From Chlorokybus atmophyticus (lineage: Eukaryota; Streptophyta; Chlorokybophyceae; Chlorokybales; Chlorokybaceae): a stretch of 64,000 nucleotides of DNA. The translations under genes were made by a program, and so were the position numbers. The notes beneath the pieces were generated by a model. It was not told where the DNA came from, did not search any database, and worked only from the letters and a program-made list of their open reading frames with translations. Within the stretch, counting starts at the first letter, position 1; the number at the start of each line of letters is the position of its first letter. Location: NCBI GenBank assembly GCA_009103225.1, contig RHPI01002910.1:442759-506758 (forward strand). The letters run 5' to 3'. Positions 23,789 through 34,918 of this stretch are shown here, one piece after another.

Positions 23789-24403
23789 CGGCCATTCAAC
23801 AGCCAAGTTTGCTGCTCTAACAGCACCGTCGCCGGTGATGCCCCTTTAATCTTCTACCCCAACACCCACACCACCGGAGATAAGCCGTATAACATCGCCG
23901 GCAGCATGGCGCTGCAAGGGGTAGAAAGCTGATTGAGGTCCCATTAACTGATGGGGCCTCTTATATCAAGAGTATATCACATTGATGTCTATTAATATTG
24001 AATTCACAAGTAGATATCATTCCTACACATGGGGTTGCTGTTAGAGATCTCGCGTGAGCCTATCAAAGCTCAAGTATCAAACGATATGATACCACGCGAC
24101 GAGGTACCTAACTTAACATCTAACTATGGTGATCGCATATATGAAAAGCGATATCAAATAAACTTGATAGGCGGTTGTACACCTATTAAGACTTAGCAAA
24201 GCTATAATAAAGTATTAACAGCTTTAATAAGCGAGGAACCGTAGAAATGAGGTATAAATAAAGATGTACGGATTTGATATACTTATTCATACAAATCATG
24301 CTATTTACGTAACAATAATACCCCTATTATTATTGCTCCCATTACAGCTGCAATCCTTTTGGGTGTCGTGCTAGATACAACGCTAGCGGCTCAATGAGGT
24401 GGC
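23789..24403 (+). other. Island of broken, protein-like frames of unknown origin
   Basis: Three pieces read like protein despite stops. 23789-23932 has VAGDAPLIFYPNTHTTGDKP. A shifted frame continues with KLIEVPLTDGASYIKSISH to about 23985. 24029-24196 is a closed 55-codon frame (MGLLLEISREPIKAQVSNDM, then TSNYGDRIYEKRYQI). The same frame continues after TAG with QSYNKVLTALISEEP and, near 24310-24403, a hydrophobic segment (IAPITAAILLGVVLDTTLAA). Composition shifts from G+C-balanced to strongly AT-rich at about 23940 and back at about 24390. No family is recognised. An inserted viral, plasmid or organellar fragment, or an old transposon, are possible readings. Confidence 0.35.
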
Positions 24404-25276
24404 GGCGGGGCCAAATCACGTTCAGCGTCGTCGTTATCGAAGTCTTGCGTGTAGATGCTGCGTGGGTGCTAGACACGGCTTGACACCCACGCCTCTGCTG
24501 CGCAGGTGGTTCCCACTTTGCCTGCTCAACTAACCGCCCTGCCTACTGCTCATTGCATGTTGTCCGCATGTTGGCCGTCGTGTAGACTCTTCTAGCTTAT
24601 GCTGTGCGCTGGTCTGGCCCCCCCCCCCAAACTTGTTTACTGCAATTGCTGTTGTGCGTGCTGGCATTGTGACTGCATAATATCATTGCATCTAATTGCT
24701 TTATGTAGAGGGTAGCTAGACTGTGTACGTAGCAAACTTTACATGGTGACTGACTAAGGATCTAGGGACTGACGGGTGCCTGAGTCTGCCTGAGCCTGCC
24801 TGCCGCTGCCTAAAAAATTACTTTTTGACTATTGGGTTTGCCGTTGGCTTATGTGGACTGACGCAAACGGCCGCGGGCCGAAAGTGGTTGTCAGTGGCAC
24901 TGACCGGCCGAGAGTTGTCAACCAGTGACCCTTTGGTCGATGCGCACAGACAGCCGTCAGCCGGTAGTCACGGACGACTGACAGCAATAGCCGGCAATTT
25001 CCTTGCCGTTACACTGCTGTTAATATGTGACCCTTACTGTTTGACAAAAGTTGGCAATTCTTGCCGTAAGCCAACACTAACATGCCATGCAGCTTGTACA
25101 AACCTTGGACTGATTGTTTGGTCTTGCAGCTATAAGCCCACAATATATCTAACGTATCGGCAGTGATGAGAGTATGTCCACTTGCAAGTGAGCAGCCGAC
25201 TTGCGCATGAAACTACCTACAACATTGAGTCTAGCTGTCGCACTCATTCGCAGCTTGTCAACCCGTGGTGCCTGCC
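24404..25276. other. No gene supported
   Basis: The interval includes a C-run near 24619-24628 and two similar GGCAATT-CTTGCCGT units at about 24991-25012 and 25053-25067. An open plus-strand frame at 24825-25166 shows no domain and seems accidental. Confidence 0.4.
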
Positions 25277-26126
25277 TCAGAACTCCTCCTCAACCCCCTC
25301 CTCTTGTTCCTCCTCCAACAAGTCTTTTGCTTCAATATCGGAGTCATCTTCATCTGCTGCCTCGCTCGCTGATAATACAGCAGCTACTTCGTCCTTTAGC
25401 TCATGTCAGCACCTCGCCGTGCACGCGAATGCGCTTGATGGTCGCATTGAGAGTGACCACATGCATTTGGTAATGCTGTAAGAGTGGCGTGCTGCAAGAG
25501 GACTAGCCCATCAGCATACACATGCTTACCTTGTCTTCCGCTCTGTTGCACTCCGCCTGGCAGAAAGTCAGCCTGCCGCGCTACTCTTGGTTCACTCCGA
25601 CCAACATGGCAATCCGCAAGCATACTGCTTTTTTGCCGCTGAAAACATTAAACTAGGTCATGAATCACCTATTCGTAGTACTCTACAGCTTCTCTTTTGC
25701 GACTTGTAAGCTCCCGCAAGTAGAAATACGCTGTGAATTGGCGAGATTGGTCATGCTGTTCATGTGCATGACACTGGAGGGTGTGCATGAGGGTGTGCAT
25801 GTGGTATTGACAGTGTAGGTCGTGTGCAACATACTTGAGGCTATGCATGTGCAAGATAAAAGAATTTTAGCATTGACAGTGCATCGTAACCCACCTTGGT
25901 TATGCCAGTCTTGTTTGGTCCCTTCAATCACGCCGCAGTGGTCGCAGCTGCTGGTAGGTCGGATGTTCTTAGAGGCAGTATTGTGGTGTGCCTTTGCCCA
26001 CTCGGAGGGGGAGCCCTGTAAGATATCGTCAAAGTCACTGTCGTCATTGGCTGTGCCCTTGGTAGGCATGGTGGGGTTTGACACCAAGGACACCCCACCG
26101 TCACCTTGCCCGCCCTTTGCAAACAT
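25277..26126 (-). CDS. Probable multi-exon gene, function unknown, acidic C-terminus
   Basis: A first exon from ATG at 26126 to a donor after 25895 reads MFAKGGQGDGGVSLVSNPTM, then DDSDFDDILQGSPSEWAKAH, and ends SCDHCGVIEGTKQDWHNQ, with a CxxC that could bind zinc. Phase matches an exon starting at 25730 (YFYLRELTSRKREAVEYYE) that meets a TAG just before a possible donor. Further protein-like pieces follow at 25450-25600 and a very acidic frame (DEVAAVLSASEAADEDDSDI, ending EEGVEEEF) stops at 25277-25279. I could not join all pieces, so it may be one gene with unresolved introns or two short ones. The CDHCG motif is loosely GATA-finger-like, but no second half was seen. Confidence 0.4.
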
Positions 26127-26283
26127 GGGCTACATCCCGGACCTCGACCACAATGCCCACTACGCCCCTGGCATCGCCACCGATCCACCAAACACCACAT
26201 ACCCTCGGCATCACCGCCATGCGAGGGCATAGCTTGGCGGCGCCATTAATGGTGTTTTCATGCGCAGGGACTGGCATTGCAAG

Positions 26284-26460
26284 CACTTGTCAATGGTACG
26301 AACTGCCATTGCCACTGTATAAAGGTACCATTTCAATGGTACCTTTTGGCAAAGGCATCTTCATACCATTGAAACAGTTCAATTAGGATATTCATGCAGA
26401 CTCACCTTACCCTGGACGTGCAATGGCTCAATCGTACCATAATAATGGTACGATGGAGCC
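26284..26460. repeat. Cluster of TGGTAC hairpins, left side of mobile region
   Basis: Several TGGTAC/GTACCA words occur here, two of them as palindromes: AAGGTACCATTTCAATGGTACCTT around 26322-26345, and CGTACCAT-AATA-ATGGTACG around 26434-26453. A similar cluster lies at 32340-32425. Paired clusters of short subterminal repeats are typical of CACTA-type DNA transposons, so these may mark the ends of the element between them. Confidence 0.5.
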
Positions 26461-26832
26461 GTCACGCCAGCGAATGGCAGCCAAGTTTCCCGCCTCTGGC
26501 ATGCAAGGGTAGCGGCGGCGGCGGCGGCTGTGTGTGTTGCTGGATATGATGATGCAAGTTACGTTGACGTTGGCGACACCTGTGTCAACGTCAGTAGTGA
26601 GCTATGGGAGTCTTTTGTTCGTATTGCCATAGGCGCTTCGCCATACGCAGCTCGGTTTACATGCACATTGTTGGCAGCAGGGTGTGCAAGCAAATCAAGA
26701 TGTATGTCGGCCAGCGCCCATTACAGTACGATGCGGGTCATGTTGAACCAGGGAGTTCGATCTAGGATGCGCACATGCTTAATGCTAAAGGACCCTCCAA
26801 GAGACACACGCACAGCAGCGACAGGAGGAGGA

Positions 26833-29800
26833 GGAAGTGAACGAGGGCTTTCGATGTGTGCGTGTGCCTAAGAAACCTGTGGCACGCCAACATGGAAGTG
26901 GAGGCGTCCCTTCGCACGCGTTGGAATCCAGGTGGTATGGCTCGGAGCATGCTCTTGCAGTGGCATTCGTGCAGTGCAACAATGGCCAAGGCCTGTCGGC
27001 CTCCGACATGGGGCAGATCATCAAGTGCATCCGAAATGCACACTTCATAACGGCAGAGCTCCAGTGGGAGACCAGTGTGCATGTGGCCAGCTACCTTTTG
27101 ACCACAATTGCTTTCTCTCAGTCTAAGGTGTGTTCACGGTGTGCGGTGCATGTGCTTCAACCGTCAGAGCCATGTCACATATGCACATGCGAGTGTGCTG
27201 CCGTATCAGAACTACGACGACTGACCTGCGCAAGCCTGGAGACCCTGAGGACCAGGACATCAGAGCGCTGTCACATATATGCCAACCAAGGTCAGTGAAA
27301 TGCAGTATCCAATGCACTATCTATGCAGTATCTAATCTGAAGCTAGCACGCCTGTTAATGCTCTTGGTCGGAGCAAGTATGGCTCGCGCGGTTGTATGGC
27401 AATCCACATGCCGCTAATGGCTTCAATCTCCAGTACAGTGGTGACGAGCACAGCTTTGGCCATCCTTCCACGGGCGATTTGTGGAAGGATGTGGAAGGAT
27501 GTTGCACGCGTCGGAATCCAGGTGGTATGGCTCGGAGCATGCTCTTGCGGTGGCATTTGTGCAGTGCAACAACGGCAAAGGCCTGTCGGCCTCCGACATG
27601 GGGCGGATCATCAAATGCATCCAAAATGCACACTTCCTGACGGAAGAGCTCCAGTGGGAGACCGGTGTGCATGTGGCCAGCTACCTTTGAACCACAATTG
27701 CTTTCTCTCAGTCTGAGGTGTGTTCACGGTGTGCGGTGCATGTGCTTCAACCATCAGAGCCATGTCACATATGCACATGCGAGTGTGCTGCCGTATCAAA
27801 ACTACGTGACGGCTAACCTGCGCAAGCCTGGAGACCCTGAGGATCAGGACATCAGCGTCACATATATGCCGGCCAAGGTCTGTCAAATGCAGTACATAAT
27901 GCAGTATCGATGCAGTATCTATTCTGAGGCCAGCATAGTAAGTAATGCTCTTAATCGGAGCAGGTATGGCTCGCGCGGTTGTATGGCAATCCACATGCCG
28001 CCAATGGCTTCAATATTCAGTACAGTGGTGACGAGCACAGCTTTGGCCATCCTTCCACGGGCGATTGGTGGAAGGATGTGGAGGTGGATTTGAGGAGAGA
28101 GGTGGGGGAAGCGTCCTACTTGGCGCCTGCCATTCTGTACAGTGACAAGACCACGCTGGACAACGCGGGCAAGCGCTCTGGCTACCCTTTGATGGCATCG
28201 CTTGCCAACCACAATTGGGACATGTAGGCTAGCAACATAGGGGTTATTATGATAGCGCTTCTGCCGGTGGTTCACGCAGTGGCTGGGCATCCCACGTGGG
28301 CGCAGGGCAAAGGATCATTCTCAATTCGGACGTGAGATTTTTCATGACGCTTTGAATGTAGTGTTAGGGGATGTGAAGCGGGCGAGCTGGGATGGTCTGC
28401 AGCTCATCGACCCGAATGGCATCGAGCGTCGTGTGTTTCGCGCGCTTGCCAACTACATCAGCGACTTGCAGGTAGTGGGCATGCATGGTTGTAACCGGAT
28501 GCAGCCTGCCGGCAAATAGTGCATGGAGGATGTTGTCAGTGGAGCATCTGAGTTTGTCGTGTTGTAGGAGACTGCCACACACGCACGCACTGTGTCGGGC
28601 AACCAGACACACGACATCCTTGCAATATTTGTCTCGTCACCAAATTAGATCTGTTGGAGATGGATGAGAACCGAGGCTTTCTACGCAGTTGCAATACGAC
28701 AGCTGCGGGCGGACTTGCATAGCGGTGTTAGGAATGCACACCAAAAAAAGCCAAGGCTTTCAACGAGCAGCACTCCATGCAGGTCGAGGAGGTAATGGTT
28801 ACATTACCGACATTTGTGAAGATAAATGGCTTTCCGTGTAACCAGGCAATGTCATTTGGCAACAGAATGCACTGTGGGGTTGGTAACAATTGCGGGTGCT
28901 GGGAGCTGACTGCTACTGCTATTGTCTCGTCTTGCCCCTGACGCAATGCATGTGCTGGGAGGCATCATTGACCACCTGCTTGCTGCTGTGTACGACCCTG
29001 CGAAAGAACGCATGCGTTCATCCACGAGACAGATTCTGCAAGCCAGGCACGTCTTTGGTGTTGCTTTTGTGTTGGACACAAAAGCCAACGACACGTGCTC
29101 ACAAACAGATGTGCACAGGCTGAATGCATCAAAGGCGACTTCACGGGTTTCGCACTTCAAGGCACCCACAAGCACAGTAGATTTTTTCCTGTCCGATCAC
29201 TTCTTTCAGGTGGTGGAGAAAGTGGCGGTGCTGCAGCTGCCGGTCCTTGCAGCCGGTTTGCTGCTCGACAATGAGGGCAACGATTTCTTCACCATTGCTG
29301 CCGCATCGCTTGCCCAGTGGAACAAAATTTTGCTCGAGACGCATGAACACACAACAGAGACCCTGACCACAGCCGACATTGAGGTGGTTGCCTTCAAATC
29401 TGCAATGTTGAATGCGCTACTGTCGTGCTATTCGGCACAGCAGTCAAGTTGGAAGATCGGAAAGATGCATCAGCTCACTCATTTTGGGCCGGCAATTGTC
29501 AAAAATGGACACTTAAATTGGTTCAATGCCAACCGCATGGAGCAGACGCACGCCCAAAATATTAAACAGTGGGCGCGTGGTGGCAATAATTGGGACTAAC
29601 AGGCGCGTACCCTGAAGGCATTGAGCTGTGCGGAATATGTGAGAGAGGATGGCATGGTCGTGGATCCCGAGATGCGCTCGGTCATGACGCAGGCGCGGCA
29701 GCAGTGCTGTAATGTCATGGAAAAGACGGACAAGTTGCTATGGATGGATGTGTTGACAAGGAGGGAGTCCAGCCCGTACTGAAGCGGTTCTGCGCGTAGC

Positions 29801-30323
29801 CGCCAAGTCGCCCTGAGGACTCCATTTGCCGACAAGCTGCCTGCCACCCTAGCCAGCTGGTTGAGAAGGGAACAACTGGAGTTGGCCGACGGGTGGTGTG
29901 CTATTTACGTGGTGAACGGAGGCGCAGCGGTGTACATGACATCAGGAATCAACATGGCGCGTGCAATTGGGATTCATGAAGCGGCCTTGGTTCTCTACAC
30001 TTGAGTTGGAAGGTGATGAGGACGGTGTGAACGTGACGTGGTAGGCTCAAGCACTCCTTTTTTTGCGCGTCGTGGTGTGGGGTGGTAGCGGCGAGCGCGT
30101 GTGGAAGGAGGTCGTGTTTGGCTGGTACACAAAGCTGGATGTGACAAGTGATACAAAGTGCATCGCTCTGGAATGGGAAAAGCGTCGAGGGGGTCCACAT
30201 CTCGATGTCGTGACTCTGGAGCAAGTAAATGGCATTGTCCAGCTGCTCCCCATGTATAACAAGAACAGCGCCCGTGTACAAGAGGCCAAGTATTGGGTGA
30301 ACGCTCACTGCACTGCCACGTGA
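26833..30323 (+). mobile_element. CACTA/Plavaka-like DDE transposase gene, decayed
   Basis: An N-terminal domain (EHALAVAFVQCNNGQGLSAS, about 26945-27004) is followed by NGFNIQYSGDEHSFGHPSTG and an ILYSDKTTLDNAGKRSGYPL block (28132-28191). The aspartate of SDKT fits the first catalytic residue in Plavaka/KDZ-type transposases, where SDKT-T...YPL is conserved. Next come KRASWDGLQLIDPNGIERRV (about 28377-28436), LAPDAMHVLGGIIDHLLAAV (about 28934-28993), and an open frame to 29599 ending NGHLNWFNANRMEQTHAQNI and GGNNWD, a typical late CACTA-like block. A C-terminal strand-rich domain (30063-30323, VNGIVQLLPMYN) closes it. Stops, a 590-bp internal duplication and unclear introns suggest a non-functional copy. 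The superfamily is recalled from motif pattern, not aligned. Confidence 0.7.
26914..28085 (+). repeat. 590-bp tandem duplication inside the transposase gene
   Basis: The block starting GCACGCGTTGGAATCCAGG at 26914 recurs as GCACGCGTCGGAATCCAGG at 27504. The two copies remain highly similar over their whole length, ending in a GTGGAAGGATGTGGA motif near 27495 and 28082. Both copies carry the same conserved coding segment (SASDMG.IIKCI.NAHF). Differences include a TGA replacing a sense codon after ASYL in copy 2 and small indels. The duplication disrupts the transposase, or turns copy 1 into an extra exon block. Confidence 0.9.
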
Positions 30324-30526
30324 CACATGTACTTGTCTCACTACTCTGAGTTTATAGCATATCAGTCAGTTAGGCATTGCTAATCGTATGCTAAGACTTT
30401 TGCATGTGAACAGGTACAATACCGGGCAGCTGTCACTGCACAACTGTCACCACAATCAAATGTCGAATGCAACATTTAACAATCAGTTAGATGTGTGCCA
30501 TTAAGCATCAATATAGTGCATCACAC

Positions 30527-32227
30527 TCAAGTCTCATACTTCCATGACACAGGAGGGTAGTCACAACGCATATCCATTGTTTCAATCATGAGACGCTCTA
30601 TGCACTCCGCCATTGCGGGAGGAACTGCATTTGTTATGGTAACGGCCGAGGTCATCCATTGCACTCCCAGCGCTGGTTGCCATGCAGCAATGCCGCCCCT
30701 GGTGCTTGGAAGGCCATAGACTTGGTACATTAGCTGTGGCGCATTGAATGTCACGATTGTCTTCTTCGCGCTAGCGGACAGGTGCGGCGAGCAGTCCAAC
30801 CGCCTTGCCCGCGTGTGAGTAGCGTGCTGGTGGGGTAGCTACCACTGGCTGCGTCTCAAACAGACGGTATCAGAAGGTTGATTGGCCAAACATTGTGCCA
30901 CAAAGGGACAGATTGGGTTTGAATGAGGAAGCTGCTCCTGGCACACTCTCAATCACAAACTTGACCTGGCTTGAATGCAGCAGATGTCGGACGAGCAGTA
31001 TCATATCCTGGTGTCTTCAGGATGTGCCATGTGCCACCCGTTGAGGTACCGGGATAGCACCTGAACAGGCCTGGCATGGTGGACTGGCCCATATGAGCTC
31101 GTACTCGCTCAGCTCTCCTGCACTCAGGGTGCATACATCGCAGTGTATGAAGGGCAGTGGGTACTCATAGGAGGGGCTTATGTCCATCTCGGTCACGTCA
31201 AAGCCTGCGTGATATAAACCGACACTGGCACCACCATCGCCGCAGTATAGGTCGAATGCCCTTGGTCTACGTGTGCGTCGTATGTGGTTCAGGCTAGCCG
31301 TGGTGCTGGCTAGGGACCAACAATGATGCCGTTCGGGCTTACTTTGCGATTGACATTCTCCCCTTCGGCGCGCAGAACATGGCGTGCCCCGTCAACCGAT
31401 GTGTACGCGAATACGCTATGCCCTTTGAAGTTGATAGTTTGTGGTCGATCACCTTCATCGAATACTATACGGTGCTGCCTTGTAAAGCCATTTTTTATTG
31501 CACCATACATATGTGATGCGTCCTCAATCCCGCACGCCAAGAAGCTATTCTAACCTGACGCTTGCTTAAATGCTTCTACAACGCCCGCATACCATTCCCC
31601 ATCCAGCGGCTAATGCACCATGACACACCGATCAGCTGCTCGCATCCCAACTTAACTGCGTTCCGCAGCCGATGCAGTGCGCTGTCTAGCGGTCGATGGT
31701 CTGCCTCCTTTGCAGCGGCCAGGGGGTGGAACTGCCCACGCCCACACCGTGAAAGACTGCTCTGAATGCGACAACCGCTTCAACATGCATGAAATAAGCA
31801 TACGCCCAACGTAACATGCAGTGCTACGTCACTGTCCACTCTGCCGAATTACCTCCACAGCATCCACCACCTGTCCACTAAGCACATGTCCCAATGTTGT
31901 CCATATGAAGAAGCGCATGGGTTCCCCTCGCCGCTCAAAGCACGAGCGCAAGCACGATTCGCAAACGCACTGCACGCAATGGAAAAACTCGGGTTCCTTG
32001 CATAGCACCTTGCCAAAGCGGCAGCCAAACACGTCGACATATTGTGTGGTGTGATGCCAGCAAGCAGTATGAAAACCGTGGCACACTGTCTGCACTTGCT
32101 GGCATTCGGTCAAGTGTGCTCGCATTTGCTGCCTATGGCCATTGGCACATACGTACGCATTACATTGTGGGCACACCAAGCATGGTCTCTTAAGTGAGGG
32201 GGATTCAACTGCTGCCGCCAACATCAT
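30527..32227 (-). pseudogene. Decayed second reading frame of the mobile region (Cys/His-rich N-terminus)
   Basis: Reading leftwards: 32227-31829 encodes a Cys/His-rich segment (CPQCNAYVCANGHRQQMRAH, then CVQCVCESCLRSC), plausibly several zinc sites. 31540-31310 reads FDEGDRPQTINFKGHSVFAY. 31134-30949 and 30799-30527 (ending MDMRCDYPPVSWKYET) follow in other frames, with stops between them. It runs convergent with the transposase, about 200 bp from its end, an arrangement seen in two-gene CACTA-like elements. No domain is recognised, so a role as accessory protein is inference. Confidence 0.45.
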
Positions 32228-33644
32228 GCAAAATATGAATCGGCACGGCTGCCCACAAACTGAGCGAGATATCAGGGTATGGGCATCAATTCAAGGTTGC
32301 CAGCTTACGAACCTCAAATGAGTCACACTTTAAGAAGCACGACTGTACCATGGACGGTATTACAGTACCATGCATGGTACTCCATTAACATCAATGGTAC
32401 TCCATGCATGAATGGTACTACATTATAAGGGTACTCGCATACCACCACGATCGTAGAATAATACTGTCATTTCATGGAACCCAGAGCGTTGTCCGAGTTT
32501 GCTGTCAACCACGCTCTGAACCTGCAAGGTATGCAAGCCATGCGCTGACTCATGCGCCGGATAGTCATCATACACATGTACAGCCAATGCTTCTGACAAC
32601 AGAAGATCTTGGGTGCACCATGCACCATGCTGCAATCATACAAGTACCTACATGGTTCACAGGAAGCAAACACAAAACTACAGTACATGCATAATTGTCA
32701 TCGAGGCGGGGGCCAAATTACTGCCGACACGTTGGCGTCTTGAAGCAGGCGTGGCGACTAAAACGGGTGAGGTTGCTTGCAGAAGGGACACGCTTGTAGC
32801 TTCTTTTATTTATTTGCCACATGCTTCTGCTGATATATGATGTAGACATGGCACATCGTATGCTTGCAATAGGGCGTCTCCCCATCCGCTGGGGGGTTGG
32901 GCTCTTCAATGCGACAATTCACCACGCATGGTGCACGCGGGTTTGCAAGCTACCTCTGCCACCAAACTCTGTCATTGCGTTGCAGGTGCAGCAACTCCCA
33001 TCTGAATGGCGCAGCATAACGCTCCACTGCCTGCTCAAACACCTGACGCCCATCTGCCGCCATACACCACCTGCTGATTTTGGTGGTCTCGTCCAGCATG
33101 CGTTCATCCAGGCCCTCGACATGGCTGTCGTCACTCGTGTACTTCCCCGCATTGTCATTTTCTTTGAGCTTCCACAGAATCAGCTCGACGTGCCGTATGA
33201 CATACAGCCAGTGCCAGCCAATTGGCATGCTTTGCAAAGCATGCCAAGTACAGCTCGAATGGTTTTACTTGCCACCCAGTATGTTTGCTCTGGTAGTGGC
33301 ACACATCTCGACCCGCATCAGTCGACATCGACAGGTACATCTGCTGCAGGAGGTCGAATTTTTGCTCCGCGGATAGCTCTTGCACATTGCCGGGTTGCTG
33401 CGGCAGCAACAACACCACCATATCAAGGACGGCGAGGGGCAACAATATACTACGGATGGCCATATCGTGTATGGGTTCCAAACACGGCTAATCCCCAGAG
33501 GTCTGTTTAGACCGCACTCTCCGCGTTTGCTCCCACTTATTGCATACTTTCGTCACCCACCTTGAGGCATGCCGCATGCGGTGATGCAGCGCGTCTTTGG
33601 CGTATTGTAGGGCGATCAACTCCTTTGCACTACGAGTCAGCCCC
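32228..33644 (-). pseudogene. Further decayed frames of a mobile element
   Basis: 32635-32423 (LLLSEALAVHVYDDYPAHES) and 33481-33155 (LSAEQKFDLLQQMYLSMSTD, then FELYLACFAKHANWLAL) are protein-like minus-strand pieces broken by frameshifts and stops. The second TGGTAC cluster, with words such as GTACCATGCATGGTAC, lies inside at 32340-32425. No family is recognised. Confidence 0.4.
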
Positions 33645-34906
33645 TCAAGGTGTCTGCGCGTCGGCACTCTTACTCAAAGGAGGTAAGGCGTTATCTCCTT
33701 GCTCCACAGCCTTGCGCTTGTTGGTTGCCTTCCGCTTCTCCACGACCTCATGTTGCTTCATGAGGTCAAGCATAAAGCCTTTGTCTTTCAGCGCAGCTTT
33801 CAAGACACCTCGATCAATCTCTTTACCAACAAGACAGGCTGGGATCAATGTGGCAAGCTTGGAGGGGGAGGGCGAGCTACCGATGCTTCTTGATGGAGAT
33901 GCCTCCAGATGGTCAGAATGCGGTGGCAAGTGAGTCTCCGTAGCAAGAAGGGAGGGTGCTGAATTGTTATTGCGAGCATGTGGCTGTAATTGAGGGGAGG
34001 CAGGATGTGCAGAACAGTGGGCTACTTCTTGCATAGCACACGAAGGTGAGGCCTGAGGCATTAGCACAGCACCTGGGGTCGCAGCCGGTGGTAGCGGGGA
34101 AATGGCAACGCCATTCCGCCACTCTCCGATCAGGTCTGTTACCTCCAGTGGCACTTCATGCATAGGCCACGACCATTGTTCGGTGCTTGCAGGCTCGAGG
34201 AGCCAAAGTGTGCTTCTGGCTCATCAGGAGCAGTGTTGCCCACCACCAGGATTGAGTTGGGGGCTTCTTTATTTCCAACCCAAACTGCGCTGCCGGGTCG
34301 TGGCACCCACTCCCCATGCTCGCGCTGAACGGTCACGCAGCCAATCAATAAGCCCAGCTTGTTGGCAAACATGGTCATCTGCAGGTGCTCCACGTACACA
34401 TCTTTTCACCGCATGATTTGTCGCACCTTGGCCATGGCTATGTCAATGTTGCAATTGACACCAGTCAACATGGTCGCAGGCAGTTTGTCGTATACTGCGC
34501 CATCTCCCCCGTGGCACCAATGGCTATGCAGAAGTCTATGATTCTACTTACCATGCCTGCATCGACAGCCTTGGCGGTGTTTTTACGGAGAGTGTTCCCC
34601 CTGCCGTCGTCGTCCATGGTGTCCAGCATGGCCCAAAATGTTCGAGCTGGGGCATTTGTGATCATCCATGACACTTTGCGCTATGGATGGCCTGGCGCGA
34701 AACACACAATGGTAGAAGCAATTACCATCCGCTGGCGCATTAAAGTGGTCCATGAGCCGAGCTGGCCACCTAACATGACTGATGGCCGTATGTGGGTTGC
34801 GGCCAGCTTCTTTGATGACACGCTGGCAAGTGGTGACCCCTGGTGCATGCGCATACAGCTCAAATGGTGTGTTCATCTGCCGACGGCAAGAGTCACAGTG
34901 ACCCAA
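33645..34906 (-). pseudogene. OTU-like cysteine protease frame, probably transposon-borne, decayed
   Basis: From 34906 the frame reads MGHCDSCRRQMNTPFELYAH, then FNAPADGNCFYHCVFRARPS at about 34730-34780. The D-G-N-C-F-Y-H block matches the catalytic Asp/Cys motif of OTU deubiquitinases. After three in-frame stops the same frame resumes with VYVEHLQMTMFANKLGLLIG and ends near EPEAHFGSSSLQ, where OTU domains carry the catalytic histidine. A Pro/Ala/Ser-rich and basic region in another frame follows to 33645. OTU and Ulp1-type proteases are known passengers of KDZ/Zisupton-like and other eukaryotic DNA transposons, so mobile origin is likely. The stops indicate inactivity. Confidence 0.6.
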
Positions 34907-34918
34907 AAAAGAAACTGA

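Noticed and set aside
25182..25481. Plus-strand Ser/Pro-rich frames
   Set aside because: They are antisense to a highly acidic minus-strand exon, which explains the Ser/Leu/Pro-rich composition.
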